DNA of 64,000 nucleotides from Nonomuraea pusilla (GTDB lineage: Bacteria > Actinomycetota > Actinomycetes > Streptosporangiales > Streptosporangiaceae), in contig NZ_FOBF01000006.1 in the NCBI RefSeq assembly GCF_900109355.1, positions 186,001-250,000 of the forward strand. The letters are read 5' to 3'. Position 1 is the first letter of the stretch. Every line of letters starts with the position of its first letter. The position numbers and the translations under genes are program-made. Of the stretch, positions 16,503-25,378 are shown in pieces. The notes under the pieces are model-generated. The model worked only from the letters and a program-made list of their open reading frames with translations, had not been told where the DNA came from and did not search any database.

Positions 16503-17249
16503 ATGAGAGCTGACGACGGCGCGGCGGTGCTGCGCGCGCTGCACGTGCCCGGCCATCCCGTGGTCCTGCCGAACGTCTGGGACGCCGCCTCCGCGCGCGT
16601 GGTCGCCGACGCCGGGTTCCCCGCCGTCGCCACCGGCAGCGCCGCCGTCGCCGGCGCCCTGGGCCACCAGGACGGCGAGGCCATGCCGGTCGCCGAGATG
16701 CTCGCGGCCGTCGCCCGCGTGGCGGGCGCCGTGGCGGTGCCGGTCACGGCCGACGTCGAGCGCGGCTACGGGCTGAAGCCGTCCGAGCTGGTGGAGCGCC
16801 TGCTCGAAGCAGGGGCGGCCGGGTGCAACCTGGAGGACTCCGACCCGCGCACCGGCGAGCTGGTCGACCCGGGCGAGCAGGCCGACTTCCTGGCAGGGGT
16901 CCGGGCCGCCGCCGGCGACCGGCTGGTGGTCAACGCCCGGGTCGACACGTACCTGAAGGGCGGGACGTCGAGGGCGGCGGCGCTCGGCAGGGCGCGGCGC
17001 TACCTGGAGGCGGGCGCCGACTGCGTGTACCCGATCACCCTGCGGGCCGAGGACGAGATCCGGGCGCTGGTGGAGGAGCTGGGCGGCGCGCCGGTCAACA
17101 TCCTGTACGTCCCCGGCGCCCCGCCGCTGCGCCGGCTGGCGGAGCTGGGCGTGGCGCGGATCAGCTTCGGATCCGGAGTGCACCGGGCGGCCATGGCCTA
17201 CGTGGGGGACCTGGTCAGGGGGATCAGGGACGGGCGCGATCCGTACTGA
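16503..17249 (+). CDS. Isocitrate lyase/phosphoenolpyruvate mutase-family protein
   Basis: A 248-aa TIM-barrel protein of the ICL/PEP-mutase superfamily, enzymes that make or break C-C or C-P bonds next to a carboxylate. It contains VLPNVWDAASARVVADAGFPAVATGSAAVA (first strands) and VTADVERGYG (metal-binding Asp/Glu region). The stretch GAAGCNLEDSD occupies the position of the KKCG-type loop. VNARVDTYL and ISFGSGVHRAAMA complete the fold. The catalytic Cys of true isocitrate lyase is not in its usual motif, so a lyase for another 2-methyl or phosphono substrate is possible. Confidence 0.85.
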   Translation: MRADDGAAVLRALHVPGHPVVLPNVWDAASARVVADAGFPAVATGSAAVAGALGHQDGEAMPVAEMLAAVARVAGAVAVPVTADVERGYGLKPSELVERLLEAGAAGCNLEDSDPRTGELVDPGEQADFLAGVRAAAGDRLVVNARVDTYLKGGTSRAAALGRARRYLEAGADCVYPITLRAEDEIRALVEELGGAPVNILYVPGAPPLRRLAELGVARISFGSGVHRAAMAYVGDLVRGIRDGRDPY

Positions 17250-17266
17250 CCGCTACGCTTGCCGTC

Positions 17267-17941
17267 GTGCTTGTCGCCGCGGCCGTCTGCCCGCACACCC
17301 CGCTGATCGTCCGAGACCTGGACGAGCTCCGCTCGGCCGCCCGCGCCGCGGTCGCCGCGCTGCGTTCCGCCGCCCCCGACCTGCTGGTCGTGGTGGGCGG
17401 GGCGGAGGAGACGCGCAGGTACGCGGGGTCGGCGGCGGGCACGCTGCGTCCCTGGGGCCTCGACGTGACGGCCGGCGCGGGCGAGCCGGTGCTGCCGCTG
17501 TCGCTGACGATCGGCCGGTGGCTCCTCGACGCCGACCACCAGGACCACCAGGACGACCCTGACGGCCCCGGCGCCTTCCAGTCGGTCGCCTTCGACGCGG
17601 CCCCGGCCGACTGCCTCGCCCTGGGCGCCGCCCTGGCCGAGGAGGGCCGGGTGGGGCTGCTGGTGCTGGCCGACGGGTCGGCCTGCCTGGCGGCCGGAGC
17701 GCCGGGCAGGTACGACGACGCGGCGCGGCCGTACAACGACGCCATCGCCAGGGCGGTGGCCGAGGGCGACCCGCGGGCGCTGGCCGGGCTCGACGCGGCG
17801 GACGCCGATCGCCTGTGGGTGGGCGGCAGGGCCGCGCTCCAGGTGCTGGCGGGCGCGGCGGCGGGCCGCCGCTTCTCGGGCCGCCTGCTGGCCGAGTCGT
17901 CCCCGTACGGCGTGGGCTACTTCGCGGGCTCCTGGACCTGA
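17267..17941 (+). CDS. LigB-like (class III extradiol dioxygenase subunit B-type) protein
   Basis: A 224-aa protein with the fold of extradiol dioxygenase B subunits. The start motif [21 protein letters not shown] carries the metal-ligand His region. Later stretches ([26 protein letters not shown] and [16 protein letters not shown]) match the actinobacterial family found between miaB and miaA. Its function there is unknown and real dioxygenase activity is doubtful. GTG start at 17267. It ends by overlapping the convergent rnz gene by 25 bp. Confidence 0.82.
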   Translation: MLVAAAVCPHTPLIVRDLDELRSAARAAVAALRSAAPDLLVVVGGAEETRRYAGSAAGTLRPWGLDVTAGAGEPVLPLSLTIGRWLLDADHQDHQDDPDGPGAFQSVAFDAAPADCLALGAALAEEGRVGLLVLADGSACLAAGAPGRYDDAARPYNDAIARAVAEGDPRALAGLDAADADRLWVGGRAALQVLAGAAAGRRFSGRLLAESSPYGVGYFAGSWT

Positions 17942-18831
17942 CGGCGGGGCACGGGCACGCGCATGAGGTCGCGGGCGAGCAGCACCTCGCCGTCGTAGCT
18001 GCGCCGCACCTCCGCCAGGAAGTCGGGCTCGCGGTCGTAGCCGTAGCGTTCCGAGAAGTGGGTGAGCACGAGGCGGCGCACCCGCGACTCGGCGGCGACC
18101 ACGCCGGCCTGGTGGGCCGTGAGGTGGCCGTACTCCTCGGCGAGCGCGGCCTCGGCCGACAGGAACGTCGCCTCGATGACGAGCAGGTCGGCTCCGTCGG
18201 CGAGGCGGAAGACCGCGTCGCACAGCCGGGTGTCCATGACGAACGCCGCGCTCTGCCCCGGCCTGGGCGCGCTGACCTGGTCGAGCGTGACGCCCCGGAC
18301 GGAGCCGGTGCGCTGCAGCTCCCCGATCTCGGGCCCGCGGATGCCGTGGGCGGCGAGCCTGTCGGGCAGCATGCGGCGGCCGTGCGGCTCCTGCAGCCGG
18401 TAGCCGTAGGACTCGACGGGGTGGGAGAGCCTGTGCGCGGTCAGCGGGCCGACGCCGGCCAGCTCGCCGGACACGGGATGCTCGTCGATGACGGCGGTGT
18501 CGGCGAAGACGGCGGCGTGCCTGAGCCTGCGCCAGTACACCTCGCCCGAGGCGGGGTAGACGGCGTTCACGGGGTGGGCGACCCTGTCGCGGGAGACGCG
18601 CTGGACGACTCCGGGCACGCCCAGGCAGTGGTCGCCGTGGAAGTGCGTCAGGCACAGCCAGTGGACGTCGCTCGCGCTCACCCCGGCGTGCAGCATCTGC
18701 CGCTGCGTGCCCTCACCCGGATCGAAAAGGAACCCTTGCCCGTCCCAGCGCAGAAGGTACCCGTTGTGGTTACGGTGTCGGGTGGGCACCGCGCTGGAGG
18801 TGCCGAGGACGACGAGTTCACGGTTTGACAC
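17917..18831 (-). CDS. rnz: Ribonuclease Z
   Basis: RNase Z trims 3' ends of tRNA precursors. It is a 304-aa beta-lactamase-fold protein with the zinc motif [14 protein letters not shown]. The N-terminal strand is [45 protein letters not shown] and [11 protein letters not shown] supply further ligands. The current start is GTG at 18831 (VSNRELVV). Codons 4-24 lie in a 62-bp direct repeat whose second copy, next to ogt, keeps an ATG version of the same N-terminus (MSSRELVV). The present 5' end was therefore probably rebuilt when a toxin module inserted. Confidence 0.95.
   Translation of the reverse strand: MSNRELVVLGTSSAVPTRHRNHNGYLLRWDGQGFLFDPGEGTQRQMLHAGVSASDVHWLCLTHFHGDHCLGVPGVVQRVSRDRVAHPVNAVYPASGEVYWRRLRHAAVFADTAVIDEHPVSGELAGVGPLTAHRLSHPVESYGYRLQEPHGRRMLPDRLAAHGIRGPEIGELQRTGSVRGVTLDQVSAPRPGQSAAFVMDTRLCDAVFRLADGADLLVIEATFLSAEAALAEEYGHLTAHQAGVVAAESRVRRLVLTHFSERYGYDREPDFLAEVRRSYDGEVLLARDLMRVPVPRRQVQEPAK
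18761..18822. repeat. 62-bp direct repeat, copy A (inside rnz)
   Basis: Starts CCGTTGTGGTTACGGTGTCG and ends ACGACGAGTTCACG. It covers codons 4-24 of the current rnz. The copy at 19939-20000 is identical except for one base (G to T at the 15th position). The two copies flank 1,116 bp holding an AbiEii-type toxin gene and a partner. Confidence 0.95.
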
Positions 18832-18889
18832 GAGCGCGATGCTAGACGCCTGTTGCGGATATCGGCGGCTCTGAGCCCACGGACGGGCG

Positions 18890-19531
18890 TCAGGGACGCT
18901 CTGATTCCACAGACCGCTCCCACCGTCGGAAACGCCGGCGTAGCCCCGTGATGTCGTCGGACGTCAGGCCATGGTGAGCGAGTGCCTGATCGGGGATGCG
19001 GCTGAGCGCGGACAGAGCCGTGGCGAACATGGCCTTGTCGAAGCCGGGGTCGGCTTCGGCGGCGAGCCGGCTCAGATCGTCCATCGTGTATCTGCCACTG
19101 CGCAGCACAGCGTTGACGTCGACGAAGTCGCGGACCTCGGCTCGACTGTAGAGGGCGGCCACCTTGTTCGCGACCGCGTCGTCCTGGTGCAGAACGGGGC
19201 CGATCTCCAGTCGAACCGGTGGATGGGCGCGCCAGTCGACTCCCAGCTCGACCTTCACGGAGCGCCCGATGTCGTCGATGACCAGTAGGCGGGCGAAGCC
19301 CGGATTCTCCTGGGCGATCTCAGCTTTCATGCCCGCTTCCCGGTACGCCGCCACGGCCGCCCGCACGGCGAGGTCGAAGCCGCCTCCAGCCGATGTGAAG
19401 AGATCCACGTCCTCTGAACGCCGGGTGAGGAATCCATGGGCCTGTACGGCATAGCCGCCTGCGAGGGCGAAGCCGAAGCGCTCGGTGGCCAGCAAGCCGA
19501 TCCTGGTGACCCGCTCGTGCAGGGGGTCCAT
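18890..19531 (-). CDS. AbiEii/AbiGii-type nucleotidyltransferase toxin
   Basis: A 213-aa protein of the AbiEii/MenT-like nucleotidyltransferase family, toxins that modify tRNA or other targets with a nucleotide. It has the Gly-rich motif [24 protein letters not shown], giving G-G...R-x-x-D-V-D. A third acidic strand reads VKVELGVD. The later helix block has the usual Asp/Lys/Arg pattern ([27 protein letters not shown]). ATG at 19531, six bp after the upstream partner's stop, so the two form an operon. The pair lies between 62-bp direct repeats in rnz, a sign of recent mobility. Actual toxicity is not shown by sequence. Confidence 0.85.
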   Translation of the reverse strand: MDPLHERVTRIGLLATERFGFALAGGYAVQAHGFLTRRSEDVDLFTSAGGGFDLAVRAAVAAYREAGMKAEIAQENPGFARLLVIDDIGRSVKVELGVDWRAHPPVRLEIGPVLHQDDAVANKVAALYSRAEVRDFVDVNAVLRSGRYTMDDLSRLAAEADPGFDKAMFATALSALSRIPDQALAHHGLTSDDITGLRRRFRRWERSVESERP

Positions 19532-19536
19532 GGTGG

Positions 19537-19857
19537 CTACGCGGCCCGTACCAGATGCCGGAACCGGGCCTCCCACGCCTGCCTCGCCTGGACGGGCAGG
19601 AAGAGGCGCGGCCAGATACGGACCAGGACCGCGGCGTTCAGGTAGGCGCGGAGGTCGTCGATGTACGCCGCCTCACGGATGACGCGCTCGTACATCAGGC
19701 CCAGCTGGGCGTCGTCGTCCAAGTCGTAGACCCGCTGCTCCGACCAGTCGAGATGGGTGGGCAGCTCGACCATGCCGGTGACAGGTCCTGCCAGCTCGTC
19801 GAGACGAACAGGAACGAGGTACGGCCGGCGGCTTGCGTATCGGGACCGAGAGCTCAC
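19537..19857 (-). CDS. Small partner of the AbiEii-type toxin (possible antitoxin)
   Basis: A 106-aa protein from a GTG start (MSSRSRYASRRPYLVPVRL...). It has a short strand/turn N-terminus (VELPTHLDWSEQRVYDLDD) and then helices (AQLGLMYERVIREAAYIDDLRAYLNAAVLVRIWPRLFLP). It does not look like the AbiEi winged-helix antitoxin usually paired with AbiEii. Its place directly upstream of and close to the toxin gene suggests an antitoxin or accessory role (inference). A 10-bp palindrome AGAAATTTCT at 19927-19936 lies upstream, next to the end of the duplicated sequence, and might be its operator. Confidence 0.65.
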   Translation of the reverse strand: MSSRSRYASRRPYLVPVRLDELAGPVTGMVELPTHLDWSEQRVYDLDDDAQLGLMYERVIREAAYIDDLRAYLNAAVLVRIWPRLFLPVQARQAWEARFRHLVRAA

Positions 19858-19934
19858 ACCTTCAGTCTGCCCATTCCGAGACGCTTCTGCAGCTCATCCC
19901 CGGCTCTCCGATCGGTCTCACTCGAAAGAAATTT

Positions 19935-20009
19935 CTAGCCGTTGTGGTTACGTTGTCGGGTGGGCACCGCGCTGGAGGTGCCGAGGACGACGAGTTCACG
20001 TGAGGACAT
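19935..20009 (-). pseudogene. Truncated 5' stub of the original rnz
   Basis: Reading the minus strand from ATG at 20009 gives [19 protein letters not shown], then RNHNG and a TAG stop, 24 residues in all. This is the N-terminus of RNase Z, nearly identical to residues 1-24 of the intact gene at 17917-18831, but with an ATG start. The start codons of this stub and of ogt overlap or nearly overlap, as expected for an ancestral divergent rnz/ogt pair. The stub ends exactly where the 62-bp repeat ends. Confidence 0.85.
19939..20000. repeat. 62-bp direct repeat, copy B (beside ogt)
   Basis: Second copy of the rnz 5' sequence, 61 of 62 bases identical to 18761-18822. It directly precedes the ogt ribosome-binding site. 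It is read here as the original site, because it joins in frame to an ATG start for rnz. Confidence 0.95.
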
Positions 20010-20010
20010 G

Positions 20011-20535
20011 ATGACCACGGTCGCGTTCGCCGAGGTGCCGACGCCGGTCGGCGCGTTCGTGCTGGCCGTTACGGAGACGGGGCTGGCGGCCTCCGGATGG
20101 GGGTCGCGCGAGCGGGGTTCGCTGGAGTGGCTGCGCGAGCGCCTCGGCCTGCCTGAGGTTCATGATTCGGATCGTACGGCCTCGGTCGTCGCCGAGCTGA
20201 ACGCCTATTTCGCGGGGGAGCTGAGGGTGTTCGAGACCCCGGTGGACTGGCGGCTGATGTCGGGGTCGCGGCTGCGGGTGCTCCAGGCGCTGCACCGGGT
20301 GCCGTACGGCAGGGCCGTCACGTACGGGGAGCTGGCCAGGTTGAGCGGTTCGTCCGTCCCGGCCAGGGGCATCGGCTCGATCATGGGGTCGAACCCGATC
20401 CCGATCGTGGTGCCGTGCCACCGGGTGGTGGCGGGCAACGGCCTGGGCGGTTTCAGCGGCGGCGTCGGCGTGGAGACCAAGCGCTGGCTGCTCACGCACG
20501 AGGGGTACCTGCAACCGACGCTGCTCGACCTCTAG
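20011..20535 (+). CDS. ogt: Methylated-DNA--protein-cysteine methyltransferase
   Basis: Repairs O6-methylguanine by suicide transfer of the alkyl group to its own Cys. A 174-aa protein with the active-site motif PIPIVVPCHRVVAGNGLGGFSGG, preceded by VPYGRAVTYGELARLSG and ARGIGSIMGSNP. The N-terminal small domain starts MTTVAFAEVPTPVGAFVLAVTETGL. Two ATGs lie in tandem (20008, 20011); GAGGA at 20002-20006 fits the second better. It lies 12 bp before miaA and may be cotranscribed with it. Confidence 0.94.
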   Translation: MTTVAFAEVPTPVGAFVLAVTETGLAASGWGSRERGSLEWLRERLGLPEVHDSDRTASVVAELNAYFAGELRVFETPVDWRLMSGSRLRVLQALHRVPYGRAVTYGELARLSGSSVPARGIGSIMGSNPIPIVVPCHRVVAGNGLGGFSGGVGVETKRWLLTHEGYLQPTLLDL

Positions 20536-20547
20536 CACACTGGTCAC

Positions 20548-21453
20548 GTGCGTCAGCAGTCAGTCATCGCCGTCGTGGGCCCCACGGCCGCAGGAAAGTC
20601 CGACCTCGCCGTGGACATCGCGCTCCGTCTCGGGGGCGAGTGCGTCAACGCCGACTCCATGCAGCTCTACCGCGGCATGGACATCGGCACGGCGAAGCTC
20701 ACCCAGGCCGAGCGCAGGGGTGTGCCCCACCATCTCCTGGACGTCTGGGACGTCACGGTCACCGCCAGCGTCGCCGAGTACCAGCGGCTGGCCAGGTCGC
20801 TGTTCGACGTCATCGAGGTGCCGGTGCTCGTGGGCGGCAGCGGCCTGTACGTGCGGGCGGCGCTCGACGAGCTGGAGTTCCCCGGCACCGACCCGGAGAT
20901 CAGGGCGCGGCTGGAGTCGGAGCTGGCCGAGCGCGGCACGGCCCCGCTGTACGAGCGGCTGCGCGTCCTCGACCCGGCCGCGGCGGCGGCCATCCTGCCG
21001 AGCAACGGCCGGCGCATCGTGCGCGCGCTGGAGGTGATCGAGCACACGGGCCGCCCGTTCTCGGCCACCATGCCGTCGTACGAGGCGGTCTACCCGAGCG
21101 TGCAGATCGGCCTGGACGTGCCGAGGCCCGAGCTGGACGAGCGCATCGCGCTGAGGGTGGCGCGCATGTGGGAGGCCGGGCTGGTGGCGGAGGTGCGCGA
21201 GCTGCTGGGGCACGGCCTGGCGGAGGGCCGCACGGCGGGCCGGGCGCTCGGCTACGCCCAGGTCATCCGCTTCCTGCAGGGGGAGTGGACCGAGGAGCAG
21301 GCGTTCGAGGAGACGATCAGGGCCACGCGCCGCTTCGCCAGGCGGCAGGAGTCGTGGTTCCGCCGCGACCCGCGGGTGTGCTGGCTGCCGTACGACGCCC
21401 CTGACCTGCTGGAACGCGCCCTGGAGCGGGTCGCGGGGCCGGGTTGCGGGTAA
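20548..21453 (+). CDS. miaA: tRNA dimethylallyltransferase MiaA
   Basis: Transfers a dimethylallyl group to A37 of tRNAs, giving the substrate of MiaB. 301 aa from a GTG start ([23 protein letters not shown]). It has P-loop GPTAAGKS, the [17 protein letters not shown] motif, [43 protein letters not shown], and the C-terminal [21 protein letters not shown]. Full length for the family, nine bp before dapF. Confidence 0.97.
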   Translation: MRQQSVIAVVGPTAAGKSDLAVDIALRLGGECVNADSMQLYRGMDIGTAKLTQAERRGVPHHLLDVWDVTVTASVAEYQRLARSLFDVIEVPVLVGGSGLYVRAALDELEFPGTDPEIRARLESELAERGTAPLYERLRVLDPAAAAAILPSNGRRIVRALEVIEHTGRPFSATMPSYEAVYPSVQIGLDVPRPELDERIALRVARMWEAGLVAEVRELLGHGLAEGRTAGRALGYAQVIRFLQGEWTEEQAFEETIRATRRFARRQESWFRRDPRVCWLPYDAPDLLERALERVAGPGCG

Positions 21454-21462
21454 AATCCGACA

Positions 21463-22275
21463 ATGCGTTTCCTCAAGGGGCACGGCACGGAGAACGACTT
21501 CGTGATCCTGCCTGATGCCGACGGTGAGCTCGACCTGTCCGCCTCCCTCGTCGCCAGGATCTGTGACCGGCGGGCCGGCATCGGCGCCGACGGCGTGCTG
21601 CGCGTGGTCAGGAGCGAGCACGTCGCGGAGGTCGCGGAGCAGGCGGCCGAGGCCGAGTGGTTCATGGACTACCGCAACGCCGACGGCAGCGTGGCCGAGA
21701 TGTGCGGCAACGGCGTGCGCGTGTTCGCCCGCTACCTGGTGGAGGCGGGGCTGGCCAAGCCCGACGAGTTCGCCGTGGCGACCAGGGGCGGCCTGAAGCG
21801 GCTGCGGGTCGAGCCGGACGGCGACATCACCGTGGACATGGGCAGGCCGCGGGTCCTGGGCGAGAGCGTGGCGTCGGTCGGCGGGCACGAGTACCCCGGC
21901 CTGCGCGTCGACATGGGCAACCCGCACCTGGCGTGCGCGATCGGCGACCCTGTCGTCCAGCTCGACCTGACCCGCCAGCCCGCGTTCGACCCGGGCGTCT
22001 ACCCGCAGGGCGTCAACATCGAGCTGTTCAACGCGGTGGGCCCGAGGCGCGCCCTCATGCGCGTCTTCGAGCGGGGCTCGGGCGAGACCCGTTCGTGCGG
22101 CACGGGCGCGGTGGCCACGGCGGTCGCCGCCGCCCACCTGACGGGCGAGACCACGGGCACCTGGACGGTGGAGGTGCCTGGGGGCACGCTGACGGTGGTG
22201 CTGGACGCGGACACCAGCTACCTGTCCGGCCCGGCGGTGCTGGTGGCCAGCGGCGATCTCCTGCTTGCAGAATGA
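21463..22275 (+). CDS. dapF: Diaminopimelate epimerase
   Basis: Interconverts LL- and meso-diaminopimelate for peptidoglycan and lysine synthesis. The 270-aa protein shows both catalytic cysteines: MCGNGVRVFARYL and GSGETRSCGTGAVATAVAAA. Conserved KGHGTENDFVILPD, GADGVLRVV and MGNPHLAC are also present. ATG at 21463. The miaA-dapF order, followed later by hflX, is standard in actinobacteria. Confidence 0.97.
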   Translation: MRFLKGHGTENDFVILPDADGELDLSASLVARICDRRAGIGADGVLRVVRSEHVAEVAEQAAEAEWFMDYRNADGSVAEMCGNGVRVFARYLVEAGLAKPDEFAVATRGGLKRLRVEPDGDITVDMGRPRVLGESVASVGGHEYPGLRVDMGNPHLACAIGDPVVQLDLTRQPAFDPGVYPQGVNIELFNAVGPRRALMRVFERGSGETRSCGTGAVATAVAAAHLTGETTGTWTVEVPGGTLTVVLDADTSYLSGPAVLVASGDLLLAE

Positions 22276-22325
22276 TGTTCTCCTGAGGGATCGTGGGTCC
22301 ACTTCCTGAAGCGAGAGGGGTGGAC

Positions 22326-23081
22326 ATGGCTGACCCGCGCAGCACCGCCGTGCAGGTGAAGGCTCCCATCGGCCAGTACGGCGGCGGGTTCATGGTCTCC
22401 AGGGAGGCCAAGGCCCTGTGCGAGGAGCACGGGCTGGGCGCCCGCGAGCTGTACTTCCGCGGGCGCTGCGGCGTGCTCGGCGAGTGCGAGGCGGACGTCG
22501 TCACGTCGGTGGCGGTGTTCTTCCCTCCCGCCCACGTCGAGGAGAGCTGGAACGGCGGGCGCAAGCTGCCCGTCGAGCGCGCGGTCGAGCTGTACGCCGG
22601 GGCCTGCCACGCGTGGGGACGGCGCAGGCTCGGCGGCCAGGACGGCTGCGCCAGGATCGCCGAGCTGCTGGAGAAGGTCGTCGCGCACGCGCAGGTGTTC
22701 GGCGCGCCGCTGTTCGCCGGCTGGCGCGCGGTTCCGCTGCCCTCCGACCCGGCGGCCCGCGCCACCCAACTCATGCATGTCGTACGCGAGCTGCGCGGAG
22801 GGCTGCACGCGAACGCGGTGCTCGCGGCGGGCCTGCACCCGCTGGAGGCCGTGCTCGCCGCCGAGCACGACGGCACCCCGTTCGGCCACGCCACCGGGGA
22901 GCAGATCGCGCGGTTCTTCACCTGGCCGGGCCCGTACGCGGAGCCCAGCGCCGAGACGGTGGCGCGGCGCGCGGAGGTCGAGGAGACGACCGACGACCTC
23001 ATGGCCCAGCCCTTCTCCGCCCTCACCGACAGCGAATCGGACGAGCTGATCCGGCTTCTGCGTTTTGGCCACGCCCATTGA
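22326..23081 (+). CDS. SCO6745-like conserved hypothetical protein
   Basis: 251 aa, mostly helical. It starts MADPRSTAVQVKAPIGQYGGGFMVSREAKALCEEHGLGARELYFRGRCGVLGECEADVV. It resembles the actinobacterial family annotated as SCO6745-like, with the motif RGRCGVLGE and a C-terminal block containing TWPGPYAEPSAETVARRAEVEETTDDL. These proteins are thought to have a degenerate helix-turn-helix-like fold, but no function is established. The ATG at 22326 is preceded by GAGAGGGGTGG. Confidence 0.75.
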   Translation: MADPRSTAVQVKAPIGQYGGGFMVSREAKALCEEHGLGARELYFRGRCGVLGECEADVVTSVAVFFPPAHVEESWNGGRKLPVERAVELYAGACHAWGRRRLGGQDGCARIAELLEKVVAHAQVFGAPLFAGWRAVPLPSDPAARATQLMHVVRELRGGLHANAVLAAGLHPLEAVLAAEHDGTPFGHATGEQIARFFTWPGPYAEPSAETVARRAEVEETTDDLMAQPFSALTDSESDELIRLLRFGHAH

Positions 23082-23100
23082 CCTGGCAGACTGACTGCCC

Positions 23101-25377
23101 ATGGACGTGGACATCTGGGCCTGGGTCGGCGAAACCCAGCAGCAGCTTTCCGAGGCGGGCAACGTGGGCCTCGCCATGGCGCTGGGAGACCTTCCCGCGC
23201 AGGCGTACGAGGGCCGGTATCCCCAGCTCGACGTCATGGCCCCGGCCATCGCGCAGCAGGCCGAGGCGCTGGAGCTGCCCTGGCTCGAGTTCTACGCCCG
23301 CTACTGGCACCTGGTCGGCAGGATCGGCGACAGGGCCCAGGGCGCGGTCGCGATCGACGACGCGCAGCAGCTCCTGGCGTTCGCCGAGCGCGAAGACGTG
23401 CGTGACTGCCCGTCCACGCCGGCCGCGGTCGAGGCGCTCGCCGTCGCGTGGGCCAACACCGACGGCCCCGGCTACGCCGCCCAGCGCCTCGAACTGCTCG
23501 GCCGCCACCTCGACGGCCTGAGCCCGGAGCGGCCGGCCTTCGTCGGCCTGGTCACCCAGTACGTCTCCGCGCTGACCGACGCGGGCAGGGCCGACGAGGC
23601 CGTCGCCTACGCCGAGTCGGCGGTGGAGCGGCTGCGCATCGCCGGGCACGAGGCGAGCTGGGATCTCGGCGCCGAGAGCGCCCGCGCGCTGCTCGCCGCG
23701 GGCCGCGCCGAGGACGCGCTGGACGCGCTCCAGGCCGCCTCCGGCCTCAAGGCCGACGACCCGGTCGCCAAGGAGCACCGCGACGGCGTGCGCAGGGCGC
23801 TGATCCTGGCCTCGCTCGGCCGCATGAGCGAGTCGGTCGACGCGCTGCCCGACCTCGACGTCGTCGGCGACCACCCGCGCGTCTTCGTCGAGTGGTCGCG
23901 TGCCGTGAGCCTGCTGGCCCCGTCCGGGAAGATCACCAACACCTGGCAGCTCGGCCGCGTGCTGCGCCAGTGGATCGACTACTTCGGCATGATGGGCGGC
24001 TACCGCGCCCGGGTCGAGCTGGCCCTGGTCGCGGGCGACCTGGCCGTCGGCAGGCAGGGCGTGTGGCAGGCGCGGCTGCTCGCCGACCTCGCCGAGTCCG
24101 GCGCCGCCGAGCTGCGCGAGACCGAGGGCCTGGCGGAGCGGGTCGCCGCGCTGCGGGCCGCCGCCGACGCCACCTCCGAGCCCGAGGCACCCGGCCCCGT
24201 GGCCGAGCGCGTCGCCTACTTCGACGCCGCCGACGGCTTCAACGCCGACCCCGAGAAGTGGGTGGGCTGGCTGGCCCCGCTGTCCGGCGAGGACCTGGAG
24301 GCCACCCGCCGCCACACCACCACGCTGGGCTTCCTCGGCTACCCGGCCGCCGGCGCCGACATCTACTGGAAGCTGCTCGTCGACGGCGGCGGCATCGCGA
24401 GCGCCGACGCCGACGACGTGGCGTACCTGACGACCCTGCTGGTGGAGGCGCGCCAGGACGAGCGGCTGGAGCAGATGGCGGCCATGCTGCCGCACGCGCT
24501 GCAGCACCTCACGCTGGCCCGGCTGCACAGCGCGCGCGAGCGCTGGGCCGAGACCGTCGAGGCGGCCGAGCACGCGGTCGCGGCGGGCGCCGGCATCGAG
24601 GCCCGCCGCCTGCTGGCCGGCGCGGCCCAGCAGCTCGACCAGAACGCCAGGGCGGCCCAGGTGCTGGCCGAGGTCATGGACGAGCTGACCGAGGAGGACG
24701 TCTGGCGCATGGTCGTCATGGCGACCTCGGCCGAGGACTGGGACACCGTCCGCAAGGGCGCGGCCAAGATCGGCATGCCGATCAAGTCCACCGAGGGCCC
24801 GATCGAGGAGGAGATGGGCCTCATCCGGGTCATCCTCCCGGGGCCCGACGGCGGCCAGCGGCAGGTGCTGTCGATCCGCACCGGCCCGGCCACGGCCAGG
24901 CTCGCGCTGCCGCAGCCGCGCGGCATGGAGTACAACGCCGGCGACCTCGTGGTCTTCGACCCGCAGCTCCTGGAGCCCGTGCCCGAGGACCCGAAGGAGC
25001 AGCAGAACTTCGTGCCGCCGTTCGCGGCCGTGCGCGTCCTGCGCCCCGGCGGCTACACCAGCTACTTCTTCGACGGCGCCGCGCCGAGCGAGGAGGACTG
25101 GGCGGAGTTCACCGAGGTCATGGCCGAGCGCGGCTGGCCGATGTGGGTCTACAGCGACGAGAACTACACGGTCACCCACCCCACCTCCGGCGAGCGGCTG
25201 CCCGGCGTCTACGGCTGGGTCGCGGTGCCGCCGAGCGTCTCGCCCTCCGAGGTCGACGCCCTGCTCGACGACGCCACCGAGCGCTGGGTCCACCCGCTGG
25301 CCTGGCTCGACCTGGCCCGCGAGATCGACGTCGAGGTCGAGCGGCACGAGCGCATCGTCAAGGAATACGGGCTCTGA
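23101..25377 (+). CDS. Large TPR-like protein, function unknown
   Basis: 758 aa, cytosolic. The first 550 residues are helical-repeat, TPR-like, with alternating Ala/Leu helices such as YVSALTDAGRADEAVAYAESAVERLRIAG, RALLAAGRAEDALDALQAASGL and HSARERWAETVEAAEHAVAAG. The last 170 residues form a different, aromatic-rich alpha/beta domain (MGLIRVILPGPDGGQRQVLSIRTGP to WVHPLAWLDLAREIDVEVERHE) that I do not recognise. ATG at 23101, 19 bp after the SCO6745-like gene and followed directly by the SDR gene. Confidence 0.75.
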   Translation: MDVDIWAWVGETQQQLSEAGNVGLAMALGDLPAQAYEGRYPQLDVMAPAIAQQAEALELPWLEFYARYWHLVGRIGDRAQGAVAIDDAQQLLAFAEREDVRDCPSTPAAVEALAVAWANTDGPGYAAQRLELLGRHLDGLSPERPAFVGLVTQYVSALTDAGRADEAVAYAESAVERLRIAGHEASWDLGAESARALLAAGRAEDALDALQAASGLKADDPVAKEHRDGVRRALILASLGRMSESVDALPDLDVVGDHPRVFVEWSRAVSLLAPSGKITNTWQLGRVLRQWIDYFGMMGGYRARVELALVAGDLAVGRQGVWQARLLADLAESGAAELRETEGLAERVAALRAAADATSEPEAPGPVAERVAYFDAADGFNADPEKWVGWLAPLSGEDLEATRRHTTTLGFLGYPAAGADIYWKLLVDGGGIASADADDVAYLTTLLVEARQDERLEQMAAMLPHALQHLTLARLHSARERWAETVEAAEHAVAAGAGIEARRLLAGAAQQLDQNARAAQVLAEVMDELTEEDVWRMVVMATSAEDWDTVRKGAAKIGMPIKSTEGPIEEEMGLIRVILPGPDGGQRQVLSIRTGPATARLALPQPRGMEYNAGDLVVFDPQLLEPVPEDPKEQQNFVPPFAAVRVLRPGGYTSYFFDGAAPSEEDWAEFTEVMAERGWPMWVYSDENYTVTHPTSGERLPGVYGWVAVPPSVSPSEVDALLDDATERWVHPLAWLDLAREIDVEVERHERIVKEYGL

Positions 25378-25378
25378 C

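Noticed and set aside
18890-19857. Complete mobile element (IS or integrative element) around the toxin module
   Set aside because: No transposase, integrase or terminal inverted repeats were found; only the long direct repeats of rnz sequence.
20560-22302. A 580-codon antisense frame over miaA and dapF
   Set aside because: Shadow of two certain housekeeping genes.
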